A stretch of 26,283 nucleotides of DNA, from the NCBI GenBank assembly GCA_910583615.1, contig CAJTXP010000052.1, positions 1 to 26,283 of the forward strand, read 5' to 3'. A model generated the notes under the pieces. The model did not search any database, was not told the origin of the DNA, and worked only from the letters and a program-made list of their open reading frames with translations. The DNA comes from an uncultured Lachnospiraceae bacterium. GTDB lineage: Bacteria; Bacillota; Clostridia; Lachnospirales; Lachnospiraceae. Numbering within the stretch: the stretch's first letter is position 1; each line of letters opens with the position of its first letter. Made by a program: the position numbers and the translations under genes. This document shows, piece after piece, positions 7,083 through 15,041 of the stretch.

Positions 7083-7937
7083 ATGTTAAAAGAGAAAAAG
7101 ATCATGCCGCCCCCATGGATCGCCTATCCTAAGATCGAACGGTATTCCATCGGATGGAGAATGGGCTACGGAGAAGATTATATCTGCAGATGGGCCCCAT
7201 GGTTTGATAGGCTCGCGGAAGAAGAACAGAAAACTTATCAGGAACTTTTCCCGGAACCTCTGACCTGGAAAGGATACTGGGGGGATGAGGATACTTGCAG
7301 TTATTATGAAAGAAACGACTATGTGATGGAGCTCTGGAACGAGACAGGAACTCCCGCATACTCGGTCGAGCAGCTGCGAAAAGCCTGCGCCGAAGGCAAA
7401 ACGTTCCGGTACACCATGTTCTGGAAGCCCGAACCTTCTCCGGACGGACAGCTTACCGAGAGCTGCCTGGGCCAGTGGTGGCAGTCTGATTTCTGGTCTA
7501 TTGCCCATACTTACTGCTGCATGGAGCAGTTTATGATGGCGAACAAGGCCGAATTATTCGGAGACGAAGAGATCCGGGAGCAGATCCTCGCATGCGAAGA
7601 TCCGAAGACGATCAAGGCGCTGGGACGAAAGGTGAAAAATTTCGAGGAAGCGGTCTGGAATCAGGTGAAATATTCCATCGTCCTGAACGGCAACTTTCTG
7701 AAATTTACACAGAATCCCGAACTTCGGAATTTCCTTCTGTCCACCGGCGACGACATTCTCGTAGAAGCCAGCCCCCTGGACGCAGTCTGGGGCATCCGGA
7801 TGGGCAAAACCAACGAAAACGCCCGGGACCCGCTGACGTGGAAAGGACAGAATCTTCTGGGCTTCGCCCTCATGGAAGTACGCGACGAGATCCGCCGGGT
7901 CTGGAAAAATGCAGCACTGTGCGAAACAGTTGATTGA
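7083..7937 (+). CDS. NADAR / YbiA-like N-glycosidase family protein (DUF1768)
   Basis: A protein of about 285 aa. AAGGAG (7070-7075) fits ATG 7083 slightly better than the adjacent ATG 7080. The C-terminal 150 residues show the NADAR signature in order: FWSIAHTYCCMEQFMMANKA, a KVKNFEEAVWNQVKY helix, KFTQNPELRNFLLSTGD, VEASPLDAVWGIRM and WKGQNLLGFALMEVR. Known members are N-glycosidases: YbiA acts on damaged riboflavin intermediates, and other NADAR proteins remove ADP-ribose from modified nucleobases. The N-terminal ~100 residues, rich in Trp and Tyr, are an extension compared with YbiA. No DarT-like toxin or other partner is adjacent, so a housekeeping damage-repair role is as likely as an antitoxin role. 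Confidence 0.85.
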   Translation: MLKEKKIMPPPWIAYPKIERYSIGWRMGYGEDYICRWAPWFDRLAEEEQKTYQELFPEPLTWKGYWGDEDTCSYYERNDYVMELWNETGTPAYSVEQLRKACAEGKTFRYTMFWKPEPSPDGQLTESCLGQWWQSDFWSIAHTYCCMEQFMMANKAELFGDEEIREQILACEDPKTIKALGRKVKNFEEAVWNQVKYSIVLNGNFLKFTQNPELRNFLLSTGDDILVEASPLDAVWGIRMGKTNENARDPLTWKGQNLLGFALMEVRDEIRRVWKNAALCETVD

Positions 7938-7955
7938 CTTCCCGCCAAAAACAGT

Positions 7956-8816
7956 CTACTGCAGCAGCTGATGGATCACATATGCAACCCCCGCTTCTTC
8001 ATTGGTCTTCGTCACATATTTTGCCGCCTCTTTGACTTCCGGCATGGCATTTCCCATGGCAATGGTTGCGCCAAAATCCATGGACAGCATGGAATAGTCA
8101 TTCATGCTGTCCCCCAGCGCCATCACCTCTTCCATGGAATATCCCAGGGATTCGATATACGCCTTCAAAACCGGCCCTTTCTGCGCCCGGACATCCGTGA
8201 TCTCCAGGTTGGTCTCAAAAGAGGCGGCGACCGCAATCCTTCTATCTTTGGAAAGCACTTCATTCAGCCTTCCCAACATGGCAACATCATCGGAAAACAG
8301 AAAAATCTTGTACACGGTCAACCGTGCTCTTTTTACTTCCTCCATGCTGGAAATCGCCCTGGTCCTTGCTTTCATCCTCTGATACAGCGAGGTTTTAACT
8401 ACTTCTTCCCTTGGCATATTCAGGTGAAAAATCTGACCCTGCAGAATCAGACTCTCCTCTACCTGCTCCTCTGTTCCGATCCGATAATCATAAGAATCCG
8501 TAGCAAAAATCACCGACACCGGCCACTTTTTCAGCTCTTCAAAAATCTCTTCGCATAAATTCAGGTCCATGCCGATCCGGTTTACAAGTCTCTGCTTCGA
8601 ATCCCGCACTTCTGCGCCGCTGGCCAGAATATAATCACAGGTCAGATCCCATCCGGCCAGCTGCTCCATAGCCTGTGAAAAATTTCTCCCGGTAGTAATG
8701 ATAAAACGGATTCCGCTCTCACAGGCCCGTCTGACCGCCTCCGCCGTCTCCGGAGCAACCTGATGTTCATCATTCAAAAGCGTACCGTCCATGTCACATG
8801 CAATGACTTTTATCAT
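7956..8816 (-). CDS. Cof-type HAD-family phosphatase
   Basis: A 286 aa member of the HAD superfamily, Cof subfamily, which dephosphorylates small phosphorylated metabolites such as sugar phosphates or cofactors in the cytoplasm. The start at 8816 is chosen because AGGAAG stands upstream and motif I should lie within the first 15 residues: DMDGTLL (nucleophile Asp, then acid/base Asp). Motif II is TTGRN, and motif IV is GDSMNDYSML near residue 240. The cap domain of type C2B lies between. It ends 18 bp from the convergent NADAR gene, and no hairpin separates them. The substrate cannot be told from sequence. Confidence 0.9.
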   Translation of the reverse strand: MIKVIACDMDGTLLNDEHQVAPETAEAVRRACESGIRFIITTGRNFSQAMEQLAGWDLTCDYILASGAEVRDSKQRLVNRIGMDLNLCEEIFEELKKWPVSVIFATDSYDYRIGTEEQVEESLILQGQIFHLNMPREEVVKTSLYQRMKARTRAISSMEEVKRARLTVYKIFLFSDDVAMLGRLNEVLSKDRRIAVAASFETNLEITDVRAQKGPVLKAYIESLGYSMEEVMALGDSMNDYSMLSMDFGATIAMGNAMPEVKEAAKYVTKTNEEAGVAYVIHQLLQ

Positions 8817-8980
8817 AATTCTGTTCTTCCTTTTTATGTTTATCTCATTTCGAAACTCTGCCCGCATGTACTGTGCAGTGAATCCGTAAAACTCAGCCGT
8901 ATATTCCTGAGAAGATCATTTTCCGGTTGATTATAGCAAAATTCCTGCTGCCAGTCAATTTGTATTTCAAATACAAACGC

Positions 8981-9021
8981 ATGAAAATAAGGGTATGTCA
9001 GATTGCACCAACACACCCTTA
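8981..9021 (-). terminator. rubrerythrin terminator
   Basis: On the minus strand an 11 bp stem TAAGGGTGTGT / ACATACCCTTA (one G-T pair, 12 nt loop) is followed by TTTT. It lies about 35 bp after the rubrerythrin stop codon. Confidence 0.65.
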
Positions 9022-9056
9022 CATTCTAAAAAACGTTGATTTTATGGCGTTTCCGA

Positions 9057-9599
9057 TTAGCCAAAGTATCTCTTCAGAAGACCTGCAAATGCCTTGCCGT
9101 GTCTTGCCTCGTCGCGGGCCATCTCATGAACGGTGTCATGGATTGCATCCAGATTTGCTGCCTTTGCACGTTTTGCAAGATCAAACTTGCCTGCGGTAGC
9201 ACCGTTCTCAGCAGCCACGCGCATCTCAAGGTTCTTCTTTGTGCTGTCAGTTACAACTTCGCCCAGCAGCTCTGCAAATTTCGCAGCATGTTCTGCCTCT
9301 TCATAAGCTGCTTTCTCCCAGTACAGACCGATCTCCGGATATCCTTCTCTATGAGCAACGCGTGCCATAGCAAGATACATACCCACTTCAGAGCACTCAC
9401 CGTTGAAGTTTGCTCTCAGATCCTCGAGAATATCCTCGCTGACGCCCTGCGCAACACCAACTACATGCTCTGCTGCCCAGCTTAAGCCTTCTTCCTGCTT
9501 ATTGAACTTGTCTGCCGGTACTCCGCACTGCGGACATTTCTCCGGTGCTGTATCTCCTTCGTGAACATAACCACATACGCTGCATACCCATTTTGCCAT
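9057..9599 (-). CDS. rbr: reverse rubrerythrin (rubredoxin domain first)
   Basis: A 180 aa non-haem iron peroxidase that reduces hydrogen peroxide in the cytoplasm of anaerobes. A rubredoxin-like iron site is at the N-terminus (C6xxC9G ... C22PQC25G), and the ferritin-like di-iron domain follows, with two ExxH motifs (EEAEH near residue 107 and DEARH near 165). Classical rubrerythrin has the opposite domain order, so this is the 'reverse' type found in Clostridia. AAGGAG precedes the start. It has its own consensus promoter, whose -35 box overlaps the end of the upstream perR gene, and a PerR-box-like palindrome at the start of transcription. Induction by peroxide through loss of PerR binding is therefore expected. 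Confidence 0.93.
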   Translation of the reverse strand: MAKWVCSVCGYVHEGDTAPEKCPQCGVPADKFNKQEEGLSWAAEHVVGVAQGVSEDILEDLRANFNGECSEVGMYLAMARVAHREGYPEIGLYWEKAAYEEAEHAAKFAELLGEVVTDSTKKNLEMRVAAENGATAGKFDLAKRAKAANLDAIHDTVHEMARDEARHGKAFAGLLKRYFG

Positions 9600-9645
9600 A
9601 GTCTTTTCTCCTTTTCTTATATAAAATTTTTAATATATTCAATAA

Positions 9646-9697
9646 CAGTAATAATTCCTGTTATCGTTATTATAGTGGATGATGTGATTTCTGTCAA
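9646..9697 (-). promoter_or_regulatory. rubrerythrin promoter with PerR-box-like operator
   Basis: On the minus strand TTGACA (9697-9692), a 17 bp spacer and TATAAT (9674-9669) form a perfect sigma-A promoter. CAGTAAT-A-ATTCCTG (9646-9660) is a 7-1-7 palindrome with one mismatch, placed at the expected transcription start. It matches in form the Bacillus PerR box TTATAATnATTATAA and the box before perR itself. A further inverted repeat ATAACAG / CTGTTAT (9642-9648, 9658-9664) overlaps. Confidence 0.75.
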
Positions 9698-10089
9698 GCC
9701 TGTCTTTCATTTTTTTTGCATTTTCTGCAGACGCCGCGAAATTCAAGACGGCATTCTTCCACATCACCGTATTCCCACAGAAGATTAATTCTGGAAACCG
9801 GGTTCTCTACCGGAATCATTACATCCAGCACACATCCGCAGTTCCTGCATATAAAATGACTGTGGGGCTCAAGCTTTGCATCAAAACGGTCCGGTCCGTC
9901 TGTAGAGATTTTCCGGATCTCTCCAAGCTCCGTTAATAAGGAAAGGTTCCTGTACACGGTACCCAGACTGATATTGGGGAATTCCCTGCGAATACTGGTA
10001 TAGATCATATCAGCAGTCGGATGATCTTCTCTACCGCAAAGATACTTCTTGATGCTTTCTCTCTGCCTGCTGTATTTCAATGATGCCAA
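9694..10089 (-). CDS. perR: PerR-type Fur-family peroxide sensor/repressor
   Basis: A 131 aa Fur-family repressor. The likely start is TTG at 10089, because AAAGGGGG lies 7 nt before it and the family's N-terminal helix begins there; the upstream in-frame ATG at 10161 lies upstream of the predicted transcription start. A winged helix covers residues about 8-65 (HPTADMIY, SLGTVYRNLSLL). The regulatory metal ligands of Bacillus PerR are all present at matching positions (H23, D70, H76, H78, D89); Asp at the last one, rather than the Glu usual in Fur, points to PerR. The structural zinc site is C81xxC84 and C121xxC124. It sits next to rubrerythrin and probably represses itself and that gene. Confidence 0.9.
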   Translation of the reverse strand: MASLKYSRQRESIKKYLCGREDHPTADMIYTSIRREFPNISLGTVYRNLSLLTELGEIRKISTDGPDRFDAKLEPHSHFICRNCGCVLDVMIPVENPVSRINLLWEYGDVEECRLEFRGVCRKCKKNERQA

Positions 10090-10118
10090 TTTTGTATCCC
10101 CCTTTCTCGATATAGTAT

Positions 10119-10161
10119 TAGTAATCATTACTATTTTAATTTTTATGTTCTTTTTTGTCAA
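10119..10161 (-). promoter_or_regulatory. perR promoter with perfect PerR-box-like palindrome
   Basis: On the minus strand TTGACA (10161-10156), 17 bp, TAAAAT (10138-10133). The perfect 7-1-7 palindrome TAGTAAT-C-ATTACTA (10119-10133) overlaps the end of the -10 box and the start of transcription, which fits autorepression by PerR. Confidence 0.8.
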
Positions 10162-10227
10162 GTCCTGTTTTTGAATCAGGTCCTTCCGAATTTCTTAAGA
10201 TTTCCTTTAAAAATATGCGTTCCGATG

Positions 10228-10256
10228 TTGACAAAGGCGTAACAGATTGTTATAAT
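10228..10256 (+). promoter_or_regulatory. consensus promoter of the NlpC/P60 gene
   Basis: TTGACA (10228-10233), 17 bp spacer, TATAAT (10251-10256): a perfect sigma-A promoter, giving a leader of about 70 nt that contains three GTAAT motifs. Confidence 0.8.
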
Positions 10257-10333
10257 CACAATGTAATTTGTAATAAATTCGTAATATTTGATACATATTT
10301 TTGATTTTTTGTAAAATATACCTGGAGGTACAT

Positions 10334-11425
10334 ATGATACGTAAAAGCTTTTTAGTATGCCTGGCTGCCGGACTCTTTATCGTACAGCCCATGAATGCAG
10401 ACGCAGCGCAGATTTCACTGGCTCTGGCCGGTGGTATTTCTACTTCTCTTGATGAGTCGTCCACATCGGATAATGAACTTGCAGATGTGCTTGACGAAGT
10501 GGTAAAGGACAATTACACCGGTTTTTGTATTGCAAAGGTCAACGACTATGTCAATGTCCGCAGTGAGCCCAGTGAGGACGGAGAAGTTCTCGGCAAGCTG
10601 TTTAACAAATCCGTCGGGACCGTAGAAACAGAAGAAAACGGATGGTATCTGATTAATTCCGGTAATGTACATGGATATGTTAAAAATGATTATGTTGCGA
10701 TTGGTATTGACGCAGAGTCTCTTGCAGAAGAAGCAGGCACCCGGGTCGCAGTCGTTACTACAGAGACCTTAAGGGTACGTCAGGATGCAACCACAGATTC
10801 TTCTATCCTTGGCCTGATTCCCATGGCAGAGGAACTGACCGTTACAGATGAGACGGAAGATTTTGTCAAAGTCTCCATCGAAGAGGGTGACGGATGGGTA
10901 TCGAAGGATTATGTTGACTTAAGAACCGATTACGTCTATGCTGAATCCAGAGAAGAGGAAAAAGCACGTCTGGCAAAAGAAGAGGAAGCAAGACAGGCTG
11001 CTCAAAAAGCTGCAGAATCCAAAGTAAAGAGCCAGTCCGGCTCCAAATCAGCGCCTGCCGTTGGAAGCGGTGCAGGCAACGCTTCCGGTAATGCAGTTGC
11101 AAGCTTTGCATCCCAGTTCGTCGGCAACCCGTATGTATACGGCGGTACCAGTTTGACCAACGGTGCAGACTGCTCCGGTTTTGTTATGAGCGTATATGCA
11201 AATTTCGGCGTAGGGCTTCCCCACAGTTCCAGTGCTCTTCGCGGTGCGGGATACGGTGTCAGCCTTGCAGACGCTCAGCCGGGCGATATCATCTGCTACA
11301 GCGGTCATGTGGGCATCTATGTAGGAAATAACACCATTGTCCATGCCAGCACGGCGGCAACCGGTATCAAGTACACTTCACCGGCAAACTATAAAGACGT
11401 ACTGGCAGTACGGAGAATCTTCTAA
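10334..11425 (+). CDS. secreted SH3b - NlpC/P60 peptidoglycan hydrolase
   Basis: A 363 aa exported cell-wall endopeptidase. The start ATG 10334 has TGGAGGT at the right distance. Residues 1-25 are a signal peptide (charged MIRK, hydrophobic core, ADAA cleavage). Two bacterial SH3 domains follow (about 60-125, with DYVNVRSEPSEDGEVLG, and 135-200, with TLRVRQDATTDSSILG), then an Ala/Glu/Lys helix and a Ser/Gly linker (about 205-255). The NlpC/P60 domain starts near 258, with catalytic C280 (ADCSGFV), H325 (GHVGIY) and H337 (VHAST). The family cuts gamma-D-Glu-diaminoacid bonds in peptide stems, with SH3b domains holding the wall. It has its own promoter and terminator, so it is a single-gene unit involved in wall turnover or cell separation. 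Confidence 0.93.
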   Translation: MIRKSFLVCLAAGLFIVQPMNADAAQISLALAGGISTSLDESSTSDNELADVLDEVVKDNYTGFCIAKVNDYVNVRSEPSEDGEVLGKLFNKSVGTVETEENGWYLINSGNVHGYVKNDYVAIGIDAESLAEEAGTRVAVVTTETLRVRQDATTDSSILGLIPMAEELTVTDETEDFVKVSIEEGDGWVSKDYVDLRTDYVYAESREEEKARLAKEEEARQAAQKAAESKVKSQSGSKSAPAVGSGAGNASGNAVASFASQFVGNPYVYGGTSLTNGADCSGFVMSVYANFGVGLPHSSSALRGAGYGVSLADAQPGDIICYSGHVGIYVGNNTIVHASTAATGIKYTSPANYKDVLAVRRIF

Positions 11426-11445
11426 AAAACAAACGAATCTGTCAT

Positions 11446-11477
11446 AAAAGGGGCATGTTGCAAAACATGCCCCTTTT
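11446..11477. terminator. bidirectional intrinsic terminator
   Basis: A perfect 14 bp stem AAAAGGGGCATGTT / AACATGCCCCTTTT with loop GCAA lies between the convergent NlpC/P60 gene (+) and RNA helicase (-); A- and T-tracts on the two arms let it work in both directions. Confidence 0.9.
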
Positions 11478-11493
11478 GAGTGCTGCATCAGTC

Positions 11494-13110
11494 CTATCTG
11501 GTTTCCGCCTTTTCCATATAAATACGGTTTCCTTTGATTTTCTTGTTTTTCATGGATTTCAAAATCTGCTTATAATATTTATGGGGCACATCAATGAATG
11601 TATATCTGTCATACATATCAATGGAACCGGCATATTTTCCGGGCATTCCAGATTCTCCCGCGATCGCTCCCAGAATGTCTCCCGGCTTTACTTTCTGTTT
11701 TTTACCGATATTCAGAAACAGGCGCACCATTTTTCCCTGGCCTTTTTTTCCTTTTCCGCGGCGCTCAGACTCCCACGTGTACGGTTCTGATGTAAGATCA
11801 TCCTTTTGTTCCTCCAGAGAGTCTCCCAGTTCCGCTTTTAAAAACGCAGCCGCCAGATCCATCGCCGTACAGTCATTCTGATTCAGATAAGCTTCGATAG
11901 CGCGAATGCTCGAGGACAGGTCCTGTTCCTTCATTGTCTTTTCCAGACCCTCAAACACATGCTCTACCCTCATATTCGCCACATCATCCAGTGACGGAAT
12001 GGGCTGTGCCCTGATCTTTGTCTTGCAGTAACGCTCAATATCCTTCAGCTTATACGCTTCTCTTCCCACAATGAAGGTAAAGGATTTTCCAGTCTTTCCT
12101 GCACGTCCAGTCCGGCCGATCCGGTGCACATAATACTCGTCGTCCTGGGGAAGATCATAATTAAACACTGCCTCCACGTCATCCACATCAATTCCCCGGG
12201 CTGCCACATCTGTCGCCACCAGAATATCCGTATTGCCGTCCCTGAATCCCTGCATGACCCGGTCTCTCTGCATCTGTTTCAGGTCTCCATGGAGCCCTTC
12301 TGCAAAATATCCCCGGTTCTGCAATTCCAGCACCAGTTCATCCACCTTCTTTTTTGTATTGCAGAAGATCAGACTCAGCTTCGGTGCGTAAAGGTCCAGA
12401 AGACGGCAGAGTACTTCGTCCTTATTCTTTGGCCGTACCTCGTAATAGTACTGTTCGATATTCGGCACGGTCAGTTCTTTTTTTACCACCTTTACGTGAA
12501 CGCTGTTCTTCTGATATGTGCCGGCAATATCCAGAATCGCCCTGGGCATGGTTGCTGAAAACAGAACGGTCTGTCGGTCTTCGGGAGTATCTTTCAATAT
12601 CGTCTCAATATCTTCGCGAAATCCCATATTCAGCATTTCATCCGCCTCATCCAGTACCGCGACCTTAAGATCCTTCAGACGGATCGTATGCCTGCGCATA
12701 TGGTCCATCACTCTTCCTGGAGTGCCGATGATAATCTGTACACCTCCTTTCAGAGAACGGATCTGGCGGTTGATATCCTGTCCTCCATAAATTGGCAGTA
12801 TCTTGATTCCATGCATATATTTTGCCAGATTACGGAGTTCCTCCGCCACCTGAATCGCCAGTTCCCGGGTTGGACACAGAATAAGCGCCTGCAGTTTTCT
12901 GTTTTCCGGATCCACTTTCTGAAGAAGCGGTATTCCAAAAGCTGCCGTTTTCCCGGTTCCCGTCTGAGCCTGTCCGATCAGATCCGCCCCGGACATCATG
13001 ACAGGAATCGACTGCGCCTGGATCGGCGTCATTTCCTCAAATCCCATATCTTCCACTGCACGGATCATTTCCGGGCATATATTCAACTCTTCAAACCGTA
13101 AATTTTTCAT
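11494..13110 (-). CDS. deaD: DEAD-box RNA helicase with DbpA-type RNA-binding domain
   Basis: A 538 aa ATP-dependent RNA helicase. In order: the F-x-E-L Q-motif region (EMTPIQAQSIP), Walker A AQTGTGKT, PTRELA, TPGR, DEAD, SAT, then the second RecA lobe with ATDVAARGID and HRIGRTGR. A DbpA-like RRM fold closes the protein (about 465-535, starting VRLFLNIGKKQKVKPGDILG), which in relatives binds 23S rRNA or other structured RNA. Such proteins (DeaD/CsdA, DbpA, CshA) help ribosome assembly and mRNA turnover, often at low temperature. AAAGGATTAGAAG lies before the start. It is transcribed away from the TrhA gene and ends at the shared terminator. Whether it is CsdA- or DbpA-like in role cannot be decided here. 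Confidence 0.95.
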   Translation of the reverse strand: MKNLRFEELNICPEMIRAVEDMGFEEMTPIQAQSIPVMMSGADLIGQAQTGTGKTAAFGIPLLQKVDPENRKLQALILCPTRELAIQVAEELRNLAKYMHGIKILPIYGGQDINRQIRSLKGGVQIIIGTPGRVMDHMRRHTIRLKDLKVAVLDEADEMLNMGFREDIETILKDTPEDRQTVLFSATMPRAILDIAGTYQKNSVHVKVVKKELTVPNIEQYYYEVRPKNKDEVLCRLLDLYAPKLSLIFCNTKKKVDELVLELQNRGYFAEGLHGDLKQMQRDRVMQGFRDGNTDILVATDVAARGIDVDDVEAVFNYDLPQDDEYYVHRIGRTGRAGKTGKSFTFIVGREAYKLKDIERYCKTKIRAQPIPSLDDVANMRVEHVFEGLEKTMKEQDLSSSIRAIEAYLNQNDCTAMDLAAAFLKAELGDSLEEQKDDLTSEPYTWESERRGKGKKGQGKMVRLFLNIGKKQKVKPGDILGAIAGESGMPGKYAGSIDMYDRYTFIDVPHKYYKQILKSMKNKKIKGNRIYMEKAETR

Positions 13111-13146
13111 ATTTTTTCTTCTAATCCTTTCTGTTTATAAAAACAC

Positions 13147-13174
13147 TTGCATTTACCAGATAATGTGTTATAAT
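13147..13174 (+). promoter_or_regulatory. promoter of the TrhA/hemolysin III gene
   Basis: TTGCAT (13147-13152), 16 bp spacer, TATAAT (13169-13174). The leader to the start codon is about 130 nt and AT-rich; no known riboswitch was recognised in it. Confidence 0.65.
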
Positions 13175-13314
13175 ACGAATAAATCTATATGTAGTTTTTA
13201 ATACTATATTATGTAATCTCTATATAATTAAAGGCGTGAAAATTCTGATGTACCAGACCTCTGGACAATGCGGGCTTTTCAAATGCCAAATACATGATTT
13301 CAGGAGGTATCACC

Positions 13315-13968
13315 ATGACATTATCCATCAAAGATCCCGGCAGCGCAATCACTCACTTTATCGGCATGATACTCGCGGCTGCCGCATCCACTCCGCTTCT
13401 TGTAACCGCAGCGGGACATAACGGCGGACACTCCGTACCCGCCCTTGTCGTATTTGCATTAAGTATGGTCATGCTCTATGGAGCAAGCACCCTTTACCAC
13501 ACACTGAACATATCAGAAAAAATTAACCGTCTTTTACGAAAGATCGATCATATGATGATCTTCATTCTGATCGCCGGAAGCTATACGCCGGTCTGTGTGA
13601 TCCCCCTTCGTGACACTGTCGGATATCCGCTTCTGGTTCTGGTATGGGGAACCGCAGTTGCCGGCATCCTGATCAAGGCTTTCTGGATCACCTGTCCCAA
13701 ATGGTTCTCTTCACTGATCTATATTTCCATGGGATGGCTCTGCGTCCTCGCCATGGTGCCGCTGGTATCGTCCCTTCCAACCGCTGCCTTTCTGTGGCTT
13801 GTGGCCGGCGGAGTCATCTACACGATCGGCGGAGTCATCTACGCACTGAAGCTTTCCTTCTTCAATGCCAGACACCAGTATTTCGGCTCTCACGAGATCT
13901 TTCATCTGTTTGTGATGGGCGGAAGTCTCTGTCACTTCGTCGTCATGTTCTATATCGCATGTATGTAG
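13315..13968 (+). CDS. trhA: TrhA / hemolysin III family membrane protein
   Basis: A 217 aa integral membrane protein of the PAQR/hemolysin III superfamily with about seven transmembrane helices. AGGAGGT (13302-13308) decides for ATG 13315 rather than the upstream ATG 13294. The conserved metal-binding residues of the family are seen as STLYHT (near residue 62), a RKIDHMMIFILIAGSYTP motif, and GSHEIFHLFV near the C-terminus. Bacterial members (YqfA/TrhA) affect membrane fluidity and lipid balance; the haemolytic activity for which the family was named is not assured. Single-gene unit with its own promoter and a strong terminator. Confidence 0.93.
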   Translation: MTLSIKDPGSAITHFIGMILAAAASTPLLVTAAGHNGGHSVPALVVFALSMVMLYGASTLYHTLNISEKINRLLRKIDHMMIFILIAGSYTPVCVIPLRDTVGYPLLVLVWGTAVAGILIKAFWITCPKWFSSLIYISMGWLCVLAMVPLVSSLPTAAFLWLVAGGVIYTIGGVIYALKLSFFNARHQYFGSHEIFHLFVMGGSLCHFVVMFYIACM

Positions 13969-14035
13969 GAATATGCTCCCTGAATATCCACATGGACGTC
14001 ATGCGCACAAACAGTGTAAAAACATGGGATGCTGT

Positions 14036-14073
14036 AAAACGCCCCTGCCTGTGTACTCAGGCAGGGGCGTTTT
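14036..14073. terminator. bidirectional intrinsic terminator
   Basis: A 16 bp perfect stem (14036-14051 / 14058-14073; core ACGCCCCTGCCTG / CAGGCAGGGGCGT) with a 6 nt loop and flanking A and T runs, between trhA (+) and spoIIQ (-). Confidence 0.9.
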
Positions 14074-14182
14074 TACCAATATCCCCTTTTCTTTTGTACA
14101 CCCGGACATTCACAGGAAACAGGTCAGCAGAGCTGACGAATATCCGGTACGGCAAGCAGGGAAAAAATTTTTCCCTGCTCTG

Positions 14183-15010
14183 TTATTCAATAAATCCCAT
14201 GGGATTTACCGGTTCGTTTTTCTTCAGCAGCTGAAAATACAGGTTACTGCCTTCCAGAGTATAATACTTGGTAGGTTCGCTCACATACCCCAGAAGCCTG
14301 CCAGGCTCTACCACATCGCCTTCTTCCACTGCTACTTCCTTTAACTGTCCGTAGACTGCTTCATAACCGTCTCCCAGTTCCATATACAACGTGGTTCCGG
14401 TTTCTTCATTTACGGAAATCTCACTGACCTTTCCTCTGGCTGCACACTGTACTTCGCTTCCTACTGGAGCGCTGATTACGACTGCCGGATGATACTTATA
14501 CTGATTCAGCGTGGAAAAATAAATACTTTTATCCATACTGTAATTCAGAATCACATCGCCGTTGACCGGCCACAGAAGTTTGCTGCTTTCTGAAAAGGAC
14601 AACCGGTCCGACTGAACCTGTCCTCCTGTCTCTTCTACTTCTTCTTCCTCTCTGGTTTCTTCCTTTTCTGTTTCTTCCGCTGCAGTATCCTCTTCCGGAG
14701 CTGTTTCTTCCTCCTGAGTCTCTGCTTTTGCCAGTTCTGCTTCTCCTATCTCGTAGATGTCCTCTTCGGTATCAATTTTTGCCTCTTCTGTCTCTTTTTC
14801 CTTCGTATCTGCCTGTGCGACCGCACCTCTTGAATTTGCTGCTTCCTTCTCCGTTTCTTCCTGTTCTGCCACCTGGGCGCTCTGCTTCGGAACTTCTTTC
14901 TGTGGTTCTGAAGAGAGACCCCTGCGGTACTGATAAACTCCGAATACTCCGGACAGAGAAAGCATGCAGAGGCACAGTGCAATCAAAAATCCTTTTTGAT
15001 TTTTACGCAT
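14183..15010 (-). CDS. spoIIQ: SpoIIQ-like sporulation protein with degenerate M23 (LytM) domain
   Basis: A 275 aa bitopic membrane protein: short basic start (MRKNQKG), one transmembrane helix (about 8-26), a very acidic Glu-rich linker (about 35-130), then an M23/LytM fold (about 145-270). GAGGTGAT precedes the start. In SpoIIQ the domain faces the space between forespore and mother cell and binds SpoIIIAH of the feeding-tube channel. The zinc-peptidase residues are largely lost: H174 remains but the Asp of HxxxD is Val178, and the HxH motif reads N-L-Y (256-258). It is therefore a structural, not enzymatic, version. It follows spoIID by 30 bp, the order also known in Clostridia such as C. 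difficile. Confidence 0.85.
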   Translation of the reverse strand: MRKNQKGFLIALCLCMLSLSGVFGVYQYRRGLSSEPQKEVPKQSAQVAEQEETEKEAANSRGAVAQADTKEKETEEAKIDTEEDIYEIGEAELAKAETQEEETAPEEDTAAEETEKEETREEEEVEETGGQVQSDRLSFSESSKLLWPVNGDVILNYSMDKSIYFSTLNQYKYHPAVVISAPVGSEVQCAARGKVSEISVNEETGTTLYMELGDGYEAVYGQLKEVAVEEGDVVEPGRLLGYVSEPTKYYTLEGSNLYFQLLKKNEPVNPMGFIE

Positions 15011-15041
15011 AACATCACCTCTGATCCATATTTTTACCAGA

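Noticed and set aside
13181..13314. Riboswitch in the long leader of trhA
   Set aside because: The leader is long enough, but I found no conserved riboswitch core and no terminator hairpin before the gene.
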